Origin: Firmicutes bacterium CAG:646
Lineage (GTDB): Bacteria; Bacillota; Clostridia; Lachnospirales; Lachnospiraceae
DNA: 27,396 bases
Reading direction: 5' to 3'
Assembly (NCBI GenBank): GCA_000432335.1
Contig: HF995382.1
Location: forward strand, 2,421 to 29,816
Made by a program: the position numbers and the translations under genes. The notes under the pieces are model-generated. The model was not told the DNA's origin. It worked only from the letters and a program-made list of their open reading frames with translations, and ran no database searches. Position 1 is the first letter of the stretch; each line of letters begins with the position of its first letter. This document shows positions 14,402 to 22,561 of this stretch, piece by piece.

Positions 14402-15088
14402 ATGGCAAAAAAGGTACTGGTTGTGGATGATGAAAAATTAATCGTGAAAGGAATCCGTTTCAGTCTGGAACAGGATGGAATGGAAGTGGATTGCGCGTAC
14501 GATGGGGAAGAGGCAGTGGAGTGTATTCAGAATAAAGAGTACGATATGATTCTTTTGGATCTGATGCTTCCCAAGATGAATGGTCTGGAAGTGTGCCAGC
14601 AGGTACGGGAATTTTCAGATGTACCCATTATCATGCTGACAGCCAAGGGGGAAGATATGGATAAAATCATGGGACTGGAATATGGGGCTGATGATTATAT
14701 CACCAAGCCATTCAATATTCTGGAAGTAAAAGCCCGTATTAAGGCGATTATGCGGCGCACACAAAAACCGGCACAGGAGGAAAAAGCCCGTGTGGTGGAG
14801 AGTGGAGACTTAAAGCTGGACTGCGAGAGCAGGAGAGTATTTATCCATGAGAAAGAGATCAATCTCACCGCCAAAGAATTTGACGTGCTGGAGCTTCTGG
14901 TCTTTAATCCAAACAAGGTTTACAGCAGGGAGAATCTGCTGAATATTGTGTGGGGTTACGAATACCCCGGCGATGTGCGGACTGTGGACGTACATATACG
15001 GAGACTGAGAGAGAAGATAGAGACAAATCCCAGCGAACCCAAATACGTACATACAAAATGGGGCGTGGGATACTATTTTCAGGCATAG
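14402..15088 (+). CDS. Response regulator, OmpR/PhoB family
   Basis: 228 aa. Receiver domain (1-120) with acidic pocket D9-D10, phospho-acceptor D53 (LLDLMLPKMNG), T80 and K102 (YITKPF), followed by a winged-helix DNA-binding domain (about 130-228: LTAKEFDVLELLVFNPNKVY, then DVRTVDVHIRRLREKI). The start ATG 14402 has GAGGAG (14389-14394) at 7 nt, overlapping the comEA stop, so translation may be coupled. Its partner kinase follows after a 253-bp gap that contains a terminator-like hairpin and a long palindrome. Targets are unknown. Confidence 0.95.
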   Translation: MAKKVLVVDDEKLIVKGIRFSLEQDGMEVDCAYDGEEAVECIQNKEYDMILLDLMLPKMNGLEVCQQVREFSDVPIIMLTAKGEDMDKIMGLEYGADDYITKPFNILEVKARIKAIMRRTQKPAQEEKARVVESGDLKLDCESRRVFIHEKEINLTAKEFDVLELLVFNPNKVYSRENLLNIVWGYEYPGDVRTVDVHIRRLREKIETNPSEPKYVHTKWGVGYYFQA

Positions 15089-15096
15089 ATAAAGGG

Positions 15097-15155
15097 AAGC
15101 TGTCATGTTAGGCATTTTGAATTGGTATAAGAATGTTTAAGTATGGCAGCTTTTT
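15097..15155 (+). terminator. Terminator-like hairpin after the response regulator
   Basis: AAGCTGTCAT (15097-15106) pairs with ATGGCAGCTT (15143-15152), one G-U, followed by a T-run; the loop is long (36 nt). It may reduce read-through from the regulator gene into the kinase gene. Confidence 0.5.
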
Positions 15156-15180
15156 ATATGATGCTTCGATATTACGAAAG

Positions 15181-15289
15181 ATAGAGAAATATTTTTGCAT
15201 AAGCCAACGCAGTTTGCGCTCACTTTGAGCCCGAGGTCTCAAAGATGTGCTCGACAAATACGTTTGTTTATGCAAAATATTTTATCTAT
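15181..15289. repeat. Long imperfect palindrome before the histidine kinase gene
   Basis: A 29-bp left arm (15181-15209) and right arm (15261-15289) are complementary at about 23 of 29 positions, including GCATAA/TTATGC and AACG/CGTT. An inner hairpin CTTTGAG (15223-15229) with CTCAAAG (15238-15244) lies in the 51-bp centre. It resembles a small palindromic repeat unit inserted into the leader of the kinase gene. Confidence 0.7.
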
Positions 15290-15341
15290 GTCTGAATATA
15301 ACAGCATCCTGCCAAGAAGATGCCAGAGCAGAGGAATAAGT

Positions 15342-16772
15342 ATGAAGAAGAGATTTAAGTTTTTTAGAAGTCTGCGTTTCCGGATCATGGTGATTTTGGT
15401 GATTATCGGAATTGTGCCCAGTGTGGCGGTGGAGAAGGGGATTCTCAACAGTTATGAGGACCGGGCGGTATCGCTGAGAAGTTTTGGTGTGAAGAATCAA
15501 TGTGATATTCTGATCAATCAGCTGATTAAAGAGCAGTATTTGCAGGATCAGAGTTCGGAGGGAATCAACAGTGAGCTTACGATGCTGTCCAATGTATACA
15601 GCGGGCGGATTCTGATCATTGACCGGGATTTTCGCGTGATTAAGGACACATATGATATTGACCGGGGACGTTATATGATTTCACCGGAGGTGGTGCACTG
15701 CTTCAGTGAGGGGAAGGAATCGAATATTTATGACAGTAAGAACCGGTATATTGAGATGACGCTTCCAATTTATGAGGATTTGGAACAGAAGAAGCAGGTG
15801 AACGGCGTTTTCCTGATCAGTATATCTACGGAGGAGATTGTAGCCAGTATAGAAATCCTGGAGCAAAAAGGGCTGCTGATTCTGGTAATTATTGGAATTT
15901 TGGTGCTGGGACTGGGATATGTGCTGGCGGGAATTCTTATGAAGCCTTTTGCCAAGGTGACGAGAGCCATCGAGGATATTACGGACGGTTTCCAGGATGA
16001 AAAGATATCGGTTCCTGATTATACGGAGACAGAGCTGATTACTGACGCCTTTAATAAGATGTTGGGACGGGTGAAATCTCTGGATAATTCCCGGCAGGAA
16101 TTTGTCTCTAATGTGTCCCATGAATTGAAGACCCCTCTTACTTCCATGAAAGTACTGGCGGATTCTCTGGTGGGGCAGGAAAATGTTCCGGTGGAGTTGT
16201 ATCAGGAATTTATGCAGGATATCGCAGAGGAAATTGATCGGGAGAATAAGATTATTACAGATCTTTTGACACTGGTAAAGCTGGATAAAAAAGCGGCGAA
16301 TGTCAATATTGATACTGTCAATATCAATGAGCTTTTGGAGTTGATCTTGAAAAGGCTGAAACCGATTGCCGGAAAAAGAAATATTGAACTGATTTTGGAA
16401 AGTTTTCGTCCGGTAAATGCGGAGGTAGATGAAACAAAACTGACGCTGGCTTTGAGTAATTTGGTGGAAAATGCTATCAAATATAATGTAGAGGATGGAT
16501 GGGTGCGGGTTTCTCTGAATGCGGATCATAAGTATTTTTATGTGACGGTGGCAGATTCAGGAAAAGGAATTCCGGAGGAGTCCCTTGACCATATTTTTGA
16601 GCGTTTTTATCGTGTGGATAAATCCCATTCTACAGAGATCGATGGTACTGGTCTGGGACTGGCGATCACCCGGAGTGCGATCATGATGCACCACGGAGCC
16701 ATTCGAGTGAGAAGTACGGAGGGAGAAGGCACAACATTTTCCGTGAGAATTCCTCTTACCTATATCAGCTGA
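15342..16772 (+). CDS. Sensor histidine kinase (HAMP, HisKA, HATPase_c)
   Basis: 476-aa membrane kinase. TM1 (about 12-30), an extracellular sensor region of about 130 residues (about 31-165), TM2 (about 170-195: ILVIIGILVLGLGYVLAGIL), HAMP (about 196-250), HisKA with phospho-acceptor H260 (SNVSHELKTPLTSMK), and an ATPase domain with N box NLVENAIKYN, G1 DSGKGIPEE, F box IFERFYRVDKSHS and G2 GTGLGLAI. ATG 15342 is chosen: GAGGAA lies 7 nt upstream and the positive-then-hydrophobic N-terminus follows; a longer frame starting at 15195 would run through the palindrome. Likely partner of the regulator upstream. The sensor region gives no clue to the signal. Ends one base before the next candidate start. 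Confidence 0.95.
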   Translation: MKKRFKFFRSLRFRIMVILVIIGIVPSVAVEKGILNSYEDRAVSLRSFGVKNQCDILINQLIKEQYLQDQSSEGINSELTMLSNVYSGRILIIDRDFRVIKDTYDIDRGRYMISPEVVHCFSEGKESNIYDSKNRYIEMTLPIYEDLEQKKQVNGVFLISISTEEIVASIEILEQKGLLILVIIGILVLGLGYVLAGILMKPFAKVTRAIEDITDGFQDEKISVPDYTETELITDAFNKMLGRVKSLDNSRQEFVSNVSHELKTPLTSMKVLADSLVGQENVPVELYQEFMQDIAEEIDRENKIITDLLTLVKLDKKAANVNIDTVNINELLELILKRLKPIAGKRNIELILESFRPVNAEVDETKLTLALSNLVENAIKYNVEDGWVRVSLNADHKYFYVTVADSGKGIPEESLDHIFERFYRVDKSHSTEIDGTGLGLAITRSAIMMHHGAIRVRSTEGEGTTFSVRIPLTYIS

Positions 16773-16797
16773 AGTGAAAAGGAAATGGGGTGAAAAA

Positions 16798-17715
16798 TTG
16801 AAGGCAATAAGTTGGAAGCTTCTTTTCGGGGCGGCGCTGTGTTTGCTTTTAGCAGGGTGCAGTAAAGAGACGGAAGAAGAAGCGAAGTACCATTTGTATT
16901 ATGTAGACTATGATAAAGAAGTGATTGATTCTCAGGATTATGAGCCATCTTCGGAAGAAATGGACTCCATGATCCAGGAAATCTATGAAAAAATCATGGA
17001 TAAAGGAGAAAATGGAAGGGGGATTTTTCCTTCCGAGGTGGAAATCCAGTCGTATGAGCGGAGCGGTTATACTTTGACGCTGGATATGGGAGAAGCTTAT
17101 CGAAAGATAGAGCCAGTGCATGAAATTCTCTGCCGGGCAGCGCTGGTGAAAAATTTTGTACAGATTCCGGGAGTCAGCTATGTGCAGATGAAGATCAAAG
17201 GAGAGGATCTTCTGGATTCGGAAGGAAATACTATCGGCGTTATGAGCGGGGACAGTTTCCTTGAAAATTCAGGAAAAGACATCACTGCATATCAGTATAT
17301 GGAACTGGATCTGTATTTTGCAAATAAAGAGGGAAATGGGCTGGTAAAAGAGAAACGTCCTGTATATTACACCAGCAATTCTTCGATTGAAAAGGTAGTG
17401 GTGGAACAGTTGATCCGGGGACCGAAAGAAGAAGGGAATCAGGCTGTTTTGCCGCCCACCACAAAGATTATTGGCGTTTCCGTGGCGGATGGAGTTGCCT
17501 ATGTTAATCTGGATCAGGCGTTTGTGACGGAGGCTTTGCCGATAGAAGAGCAGTTACCTATTTACGCTATTGTCAATTCGCTGGTATCTACTGGAAATGT
17601 GATGAAAGTGCAGATTTCCGTCAATGGAGACACGAAAGTAACCTTCCGGGAAAGCATGAAGCTGGATCAGATGTACCAGTGGAACGGAGAATTGGTGGGA
17701 AAGGAGGCAGAATGA
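16798..17715 (+). CDS. GerMN-domain lipoprotein
   Basis: About 305 aa with a classical lipoprotein signal (KLLFGAALCLLLAGC), so it should be anchored outside the cell membrane. The C-terminal half (about 175-290) is a GerMN domain (VEQLIRGPKEE, then VSVADGVAYVNLDQAF), the fold of the Bacillus spore protein GerM; the N-terminal half (about 35-150) may be a second, weaker copy. TTG 16798 is chosen since GGGGTGA lies just upstream; an in-frame GTG at 16774, one base after the kinase stop, would add eight basic residues but has no ribosome binding site. The stop overlaps the comEC start (ATGA). GerMN proteins next to two-component systems often modulate the sensor; that role here is a guess. Confidence 0.88.
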   Translation: MKAISWKLLFGAALCLLLAGCSKETEEEAKYHLYYVDYDKEVIDSQDYEPSSEEMDSMIQEIYEKIMDKGENGRGIFPSEVEIQSYERSGYTLTLDMGEAYRKIEPVHEILCRAALVKNFVQIPGVSYVQMKIKGEDLLDSEGNTIGVMSGDSFLENSGKDITAYQYMELDLYFANKEGNGLVKEKRPVYYTSNSSIEKVVVEQLIRGPKEEGNQAVLPPTTKIIGVSVADGVAYVNLDQAFVTEALPIEEQLPIYAIVNSLVSTGNVMKVQISVNGDTKVTFRESMKLDQMYQWNGELVGKEAE

Positions 17716-19961
17716 TACGACGACCTCTATGTATAGCGGCATGGCTGCTGATCGTGAGCAGTCTTGCGGCGCATTGGCTGGGAATCTCCTGGATATGGAG
17801 AAGCCCGGCCGGTCCCGAACCGGAGCAGTGGGCAATCCGAGAGGAGAGCGTCTATGGGGAGGGAACCGTATACCGACAGGAAGAAAAAATATTTTCAAAT
17901 AAGACATATACCTATCTATATCTGAAACAAACAAGTCTTTTTATCGAATCCAAAAAATATCCCGTTAGAAATGTAAAATGTATCGTAGAGCAATCGGTGG
18001 AAACTCTGTATGGGAAACATGTGGAAGTTTCCGGGAAATTAGTTCTTCCCGAGACACCGGGAAATCCTGGAGAATTTGACAGGAGAAAGCATGAGAGAGC
18101 GAGAAAAATAGATTTTTATCTGAAAGAAGCCGAAATTCAGAAAATCACCGGAAAGGAAGGACGAATTGCAGCGTTCACAAGAAAACTGCGCCATTTTTCA
18201 GGAAAAATTCTGGAGAATATTTTTCCTTCTCAGGAGGCGGAAATCTTGAAAGCAATGCTACTGGGGGAGAGAAGTCAGGTGGACCAGGAGGTGAAAGAGT
18301 GGTATCAATCTGCGGGGATCAGTCATATAATTGCGATTTCCGGGCTGCACATGAGTCTTTTGGGGATAAGTATCTGGAAAATGGTAAGTTTTTGTGGAAT
18401 ACCTGCGGGAATTGGGGCAGCCCTGTCTGTTTTTCTTTTGACAGGCTACGGGATTCTCATAGAAAATCCCACGACGGCATTTCGCGCACTACTGATGTTT
18501 GGGATTTTTATGGGGGCAAAAATGTTGGGACGATCGTATGATCTTTTCTCAGCGCTGGCTCTGGCAGCGATTTTGATTCTTGTGGACAATCCTGATCTTT
18601 TATGGGATTGCGGATTTCAGATGTCTTTCATGGCAGTAGCCGGAATCGGGGGGTATGGCAATGGGCAGATAAAGTTACTGCGGGAAATGGGGAAAGATTT
18701 TTCAGGAAGGAGAGGGAAGCTTCTGCAAAATCTTCTCCTGGGACTTTTCTTGTGGTTTTTTACTCTGCCGGTGGTCTTATCTTCCTTTTATCAGGTATCC
18801 GTGGCAGGGATTTTATGTAATCTTCTGGTGATTCCAATGATGCCTTTCGTAGTGGCATCGGGCGGAGCAGCCATGTTTCTGGGCGGTGTACATATGGGAT
18901 GGGGAAGCATTGCGGGGATTCCCGCTTATGGGATTTTAAAATTGTACGGTCTGCTGGGGCAGGCGGCAGAGAAGAGTGTCTGGGGAATCTGGACGCCAGG
19001 TCAGCCTTTGACGGAGAGGATTATCCTTTATTATCTGATATTGGGAAGTTCCTGGTTTCTTTTATCATGGATGCGGAAAAAGAAGAAAAAAATTTTGTAT
19101 GCAGGGGGAATTTATGGAATAACGGCAGGAGTTTTATTATTTCTGATGGGAGGGGCGGGAAAAACGCCAACGCAAATTGCAGTTTTGGATGTGGGGCAGG
19201 GAGACGGTATCGTCGTGCAGGGAGAGGGGGAAGCGTTTTTGATAGATGGGGGGAGCAGCAGCGAAAAGAAGGTGGGCTCCTATGTATTGCTTCCCTATTT
19301 GAAACAGCAGGGAATCGGAAAACTGACGGGGATTTTCCTCACTCATACGGATGAGGATCACGTGAATGGAGCAAGAGAGGTACTGGAGGAGGCGAAAAAA
19401 GGCTGGTTTTCCGTAGGTTATCTTTTTATGCCTTACTGGATGGGAGAAAGTGAGGGAGGAAAAGAGCTAACCAAAATGGCGAAAGAGACAGGGACGGTCG
19501 TTCGTTTCCTTTGCGCGGGAGATCAGGTGCGAACGGAGAAAATGACCTTTCAGGTCCTTTTTCCGGGAAAAGAGGATTACACGGAGAATCCCAATGGAGG
19601 CTCGCTGGTGTTGTCCTGGGAGAGTGAACGGATGCGGGGGATTTTTACCGGGGATCTTCCGGCAGAGCAGGAAAAAGAGGTGATTTTGGAAGAAGGAGAT
19701 TACGATTTCCTGAAAGTGGGACATCACGGTTCGAACGGTTCCTCGTCAGAAGATTTTCTTGCAAAGGTTTCTCCTCAGATTGCGCTGATTTCCTGCGGAC
19801 AGAATAACCGTTATGGGCATCCGGGGAAAGAGAGCATGGCAAGAATCCGTCGGGAGGGAGCAGAGATTTTTCGGACAGATATGTTGGGAGCGGTTACAGT
19901 CAGATTTGGAAAAAACAGGAGCCTGCGGGTGGAAGGATTCCGCAGGGAGGGGATTTTGTGA
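17712..19961 (+). CDS. comEC: ComEC/Rec2 DNA-uptake channel with C-terminal MBL domain
   Basis: 749 aa. An N-terminal hydrophobic segment and soluble OB-like DUF4131 region (to about 160), the Competence membrane domain with many helices (about 190-470; GISHIIAISGLHMSLLG, NPTTAFRALLM) and a C-terminal MBL domain (about 495-745; DVGQGDG, HTDEDH from H545, GHHGS from G670). ComEC forms the channel through which one DNA strand enters during transformation, and the MBL domain is thought to degrade the other strand. ATG 17712 has AAGGAGG at 17701-17707 and overlaps the GerMN stop by four bases. All MBL metal motifs are intact and the length is normal, so a working protein is expected. Confidence 0.96.
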   Translation: MIRRPLCIAAWLLIVSSLAAHWLGISWIWRSPAGPEPEQWAIREESVYGEGTVYRQEEKIFSNKTYTYLYLKQTSLFIESKKYPVRNVKCIVEQSVETLYGKHVEVSGKLVLPETPGNPGEFDRRKHERARKIDFYLKEAEIQKITGKEGRIAAFTRKLRHFSGKILENIFPSQEAEILKAMLLGERSQVDQEVKEWYQSAGISHIIAISGLHMSLLGISIWKMVSFCGIPAGIGAALSVFLLTGYGILIENPTTAFRALLMFGIFMGAKMLGRSYDLFSALALAAILILVDNPDLLWDCGFQMSFMAVAGIGGYGNGQIKLLREMGKDFSGRRGKLLQNLLLGLFLWFFTLPVVLSSFYQVSVAGILCNLLVIPMMPFVVASGGAAMFLGGVHMGWGSIAGIPAYGILKLYGLLGQAAEKSVWGIWTPGQPLTERIILYYLILGSSWFLLSWMRKKKKKILYAGGIYGITAGVLLFLMGGAGKTPTQIAVLDVGQGDGIVVQGEGEAFLIDGGSSSEKKVGSYVLLPYLKQQGIGKLTGIFLTHTDEDHVNGAREVLEEAKKGWFSVGYLFMPYWMGESEGGKELTKMAKETGTVVRFLCAGDQVRTEKMTFQVLFPGKEDYTENPNGGSLVLSWESERMRGIFTGDLPAEQEKEVILEEGDYDFLKVGHHGSNGSSSEDFLAKVSPQIALISCGQNNRYGHPGKESMARIRREGAEIFRTDMLGAVTVRFGKNRSLRVEGFRREGIL

Positions 19962-19969
19962 AAAATCCC

Positions 19970-19998
19970 TTGCGGGGCGGTCGGTGGAACGGTATACT
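19970..19998 (+). promoter_or_regulatory. Possible holA promoter
   Basis: TTGCGG (19970-19975), 17 bp, TATACT (19993-19998), 48 bp before holA. The -35 is poor. A hairpin (19940-19975) spans the comEC stop and overlaps this -35. Confidence 0.35.
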
Positions 19999-20046
19999 GT
20001 AAATGACCTGCCGAAAGTCGGAGGATGAAGGCAGAAAGGAGCGGTT

Positions 20047-21030
20047 ATGAAAAGTATTCTGGAAGATATTAAAAATCAGGAGTTTAAACAGGTCTATCTT
20101 TTTTATGGAGAAGAAGGTTATCTGAAAAAGCAGTATCGTGATAAATTGGCGGGAGCTTTGAATCCAGACAAAGATACCATGAATATGTCTCATTTTGAGG
20201 GAAAAGGGCTGGATGTGAAGGAGATTATTTCTCTGGGAGAGACCATGCCGTTTTTTGCGGACAGGAGAATTATTCTTCTGGAAAATACAGGATTTTTTAA
20301 GGGACAGTGCCCGGAGCTGGCAGATTATATGAATAATCTTCCGGATTATCTGTGTATGATCTTTGTGGAAGAAGAGGTAGATAAGCGCAGCAGGATGTAT
20401 AAGGCGGTGAAACAACAGGGCAGGATCGTGGAGTTTGCCATTCAGGATGAGCGGACGCTGATGCGCTGGGTACTGGGGATTTTGAAACGGGAAGGAAGAC
20501 AGATTACCCAGAGAGATATGGAACTGTTTTTGTCAAAGACAGGAACGGATATGAGTAATATTGAAAAAGAGCTGGAAAAGCTTCTCTGTTATACGATGGG
20601 GCGAGAAGTGATTACCACGCAGGATATTGAAGAGGTATGTACAAATCGGATTACAAACCGGATTTTTGCCATGGTACAGGCGGTGTCGGAGCAGAATCAG
20701 AAAAAAGCGCTGGAGCTTTATTACGATCTTCTGGCACTGAAAGAACCTCCTATGCGTATTCTCTTTTTGTTGGCGAGACAGTTTAATCTTTTGCTGCAGG
20801 TGAAGGAACTGCAGAATCTGGGATTTTCCGGTAAAGAGATTGCGGCAAAAACGGGACTTCAGACTTTTGTACTGAAGCATTATACCGGATGTACGGGCAG
20901 ATATTCGGCAGAAGAGCTTCGTCAGGCGGTGGAGGATTTTACCAGTGCGGAGGAAGATGTGAAGACCGGAAAGCTTCAGGATGTGCTGAGTGTAGAGCTT
21001 TTGATCGTAAAATATGCCCGGAAGAAGTGA
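20047..21030 (+). CDS. holA: DNA polymerase III subunit delta
   Basis: 327 aa, normal for HolA. The delta subunit is the part of the clamp loader that opens the beta clamp. The N-terminus has the typical VYLFYGEEGYLKKQYRDKL; the AAA+-like fold lacks a working Walker A, as expected; the middle has the conserved FAMVQAVSEQNQKKALELYYDLL and the C-terminal collar domain follows (ILFLLARQFNLLLQVKEL). AAAGGAG (20035-20041) precedes the ATG. Placement between comEC and rpsT is the usual order in Firmicutes. A shared terminator separates it from the convergent rpsT. Confidence 0.95.
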   Translation: MKSILEDIKNQEFKQVYLFYGEEGYLKKQYRDKLAGALNPDKDTMNMSHFEGKGLDVKEIISLGETMPFFADRRIILLENTGFFKGQCPELADYMNNLPDYLCMIFVEEEVDKRSRMYKAVKQQGRIVEFAIQDERTLMRWVLGILKREGRQITQRDMELFLSKTGTDMSNIEKELEKLLCYTMGREVITTQDIEEVCTNRITNRIFAMVQAVSEQNQKKALELYYDLLALKEPPMRILFLLARQFNLLLQVKELQNLGFSGKEIAAKTGLQTFVLKHYTGCTGRYSAEELRQAVEDFTSAEEDVKTGKLQDVLSVELLIVKYARKK

Positions 21031-21043
21031 AAATAAAGAAAAC

Positions 21044-21081
21044 AAAAAAAGGACAATCGTTGACGGGATGATTGTCCTTTT
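21044..21081. terminator. Bidirectional terminator between holA and rpsT
   Basis: GGACAATC (21051-21058) pairs with GATTGTCC (21070-21077), with an A-run before and a T-run after. It serves both convergent genes. Confidence 0.85.
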
Positions 21082-21102
21082 CATTTACTTAATCAGCCGA
21101 TA

Positions 21103-21366
21103 TTAAGCAAGTGTATTAACAGCTTTGGAGATGCGGGAAACTTTTCTTGCCGCATTGTTTTTGTGATATACACCTTTGGAAGCTGCAGCGTTGATTGCAG
21201 AGATAGCTGCCGGCAGAGCTGCCTTAGCTGCTGCTGCATCATTGTTAGCAACTGCTGTATCTACTTTTTTGATTGCAGTTTTTACTGCAGAACGGATAGA
21301 TTTATTTCTTTCAGCTTTTGTTCTGTTTACCAGGATTCTTTTCTTTGCAGATTTAATATTTGCCAT
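21103..21366 (-). CDS. rpsT: 30S ribosomal protein S20
   Basis: 87-aa basic, alanine-rich helical protein that binds 16S rRNA. The start MANIKSAKKR is the family start; ATG 21366 has GGAGG just upstream on the minus strand, so the longer in-frame start at 21390 is rejected. The body (KSIRSAVKTAIKKVDTAV, then KGVYHKNNAARKVSRISKAV) matches S20. It is monocistronic and convergent with holA. Confidence 0.97.
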   Translation of the reverse strand: MANIKSAKKRILVNRTKAERNKSIRSAVKTAIKKVDTAVANNDAAAAKAALPAAISAINAAASKGVYHKNNAARKVSRISKAVNTLA

Positions 21367-21449
21367 TTTATTGACCTCCAATAATATCATACATAATTTT
21401 CATCAGGATCAGCCCAGACACGGACAGGCTAATCTACACATACGCATAT

Positions 21450-21478
21450 AGTTTAGGACAAAGCCCACCGTTTGTCAA
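21450..21478 (-). promoter_or_regulatory. Promoter of rpsT
   Basis: Minus strand TTGACA (21478-21473), 17 bp, TAAACT (21455-21450), with a leader of about 75-80 nt before the start. I see no known autoregulatory structure in the leader. Confidence 0.7.
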
Positions 21479-21577
21479 TAGATTTTCCGGGAATATTTAA
21501 GGAAAAAGTGGAAATTCTAACATCAGCGGGAAAATTATCAGGAATGGATTTTTCCGGACAGAGAAAGGAGACTGAGT

Positions 21578-22486
21578 ATGCTTGGGTCGTATCGGGTACG
21601 CACCGATCTTGCGGTGGAGAGTAAAGAGAAATTCGAGAAAGATCATGTGGAGATTAAGGGGGTTGCAATTCATGAAAAATATCAGGAGGAGCTTGATCTT
21701 CGCACTACCCTGGTGCGGATTGAGACAGATCACGGAGCGCGGGTGATGGAAAAGCCCAAAGGAACGTATATCACCATGGAGGCGCCCAATCTGGTAGTGC
21801 CGGATGAGGATTACCACCGGGAAATTTCCAGGGAGCTGGCTCATCATTTGAAGGAGCTGCTTCATCTGGAAAAGGAACGGTCTGTTTTGGTGGTGGGGTT
21901 GGGAAACCGGGATATCACGCCGGATGCGCTGGGACCTCGGGTGATACAGAATCTGAAAATTACCCGGCATATTGTGAAGGAATATGGCAAGGCGGGGATG
22001 GGAGAGGAGAAAGTGCATCTGGTCAGCAGTCTTGTTCCCGGAGTGATGGCGCAGACGGGGATGGAAACCATGGAGATCATCCGGGGGGTGATCGCAGAGA
22101 CAAAGCCAGATGTGGTGGTCGCCATTGACGCTTTGGCTGCTCGGAGTATGAAACGACTCAACTGTACGATCCAGATTACGGATACGGGAATCAATCCCGG
22201 TTCTGGGGTGTTGAATTTTCGAACGGGGCTGAATCAGGAATCTCTGGGAATCCCGGTGATCGGTATCGGGGTACCTACAGTGGTGGATGCGGCTACCATC
22301 GTTCACGATGCGATCGCTCACCTTCTGGAAAGCCTGGAGGAGGCGGAAATGGAGGAGTTTCTGGGAGAACTGATCACACCCAGGCTGCACAGTATGTTTG
22401 TAACGCCGAAGGATGTGGATGAAACGGTGAAAATGCTCAGCTATACCATTTCTGAGGGGCTGAATATGGCGTTTGCCCGGGAATGA
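21578..22486 (+). CDS. gpr: Germination protease GPR
   Basis: 302-aa protease that degrades the small acid-soluble DNA-binding proteins during spore germination. The N-terminus YRVRTDLAVE matches the propeptide and cleavage region of GPR zymogens. The body has GLGNRDITPDALGPRV, SLVPGVMAQTGMET and DVVVAIDALAARS, all well-kept GPR blocks. GAAAGGAG (21563-21570) precedes the ATG. spoIIP follows, a classic pair in clostridia. A weak sigma-G-like element (GAATA near 21491 and AATTCTA near 21513, 17 bp apart) lies upstream, in accord with forespore expression. Confidence 0.96.
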   Translation: MLGSYRVRTDLAVESKEKFEKDHVEIKGVAIHEKYQEELDLRTTLVRIETDHGARVMEKPKGTYITMEAPNLVVPDEDYHREISRELAHHLKELLHLEKERSVLVVGLGNRDITPDALGPRVIQNLKITRHIVKEYGKAGMGEEKVHLVSSLVPGVMAQTGMETMEIIRGVIAETKPDVVVAIDALAARSMKRLNCTIQITDTGINPGSGVLNFRTGLNQESLGIPVIGIGVPTVVDAATIVHDAIAHLLESLEEAEMEEFLGELITPRLHSMFVTPKDVDETVKMLSYTISEGLNMAFARE

Positions 22487-22561
22487 GGCGAGGTATATTT
22501 TCCGGGGATTTTTCATATCTTTTTTAATAGGGTTGTACCAATCCTGCAAAGGAGGGAAGGG

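Noticed and set aside
15681..16529. 282-aa minus-strand frame across the histidine kinase
   Set aside because: Antisense to a complete kinase with all motifs; no ribosome binding site or recognisable domain.
19940..19975. Hairpin over the comEC stop as a terminator
   Set aside because: The stem is good but no T-run follows, and the right arm overlaps a possible holA promoter.
21497..22549. 350-aa open frame on the minus strand across gpr
   Set aside because: It lies wholly antisense to a clear gpr gene, has no ribosome binding site, and its His/Arg/Pro-rich composition is typical of codon-bias shadows.
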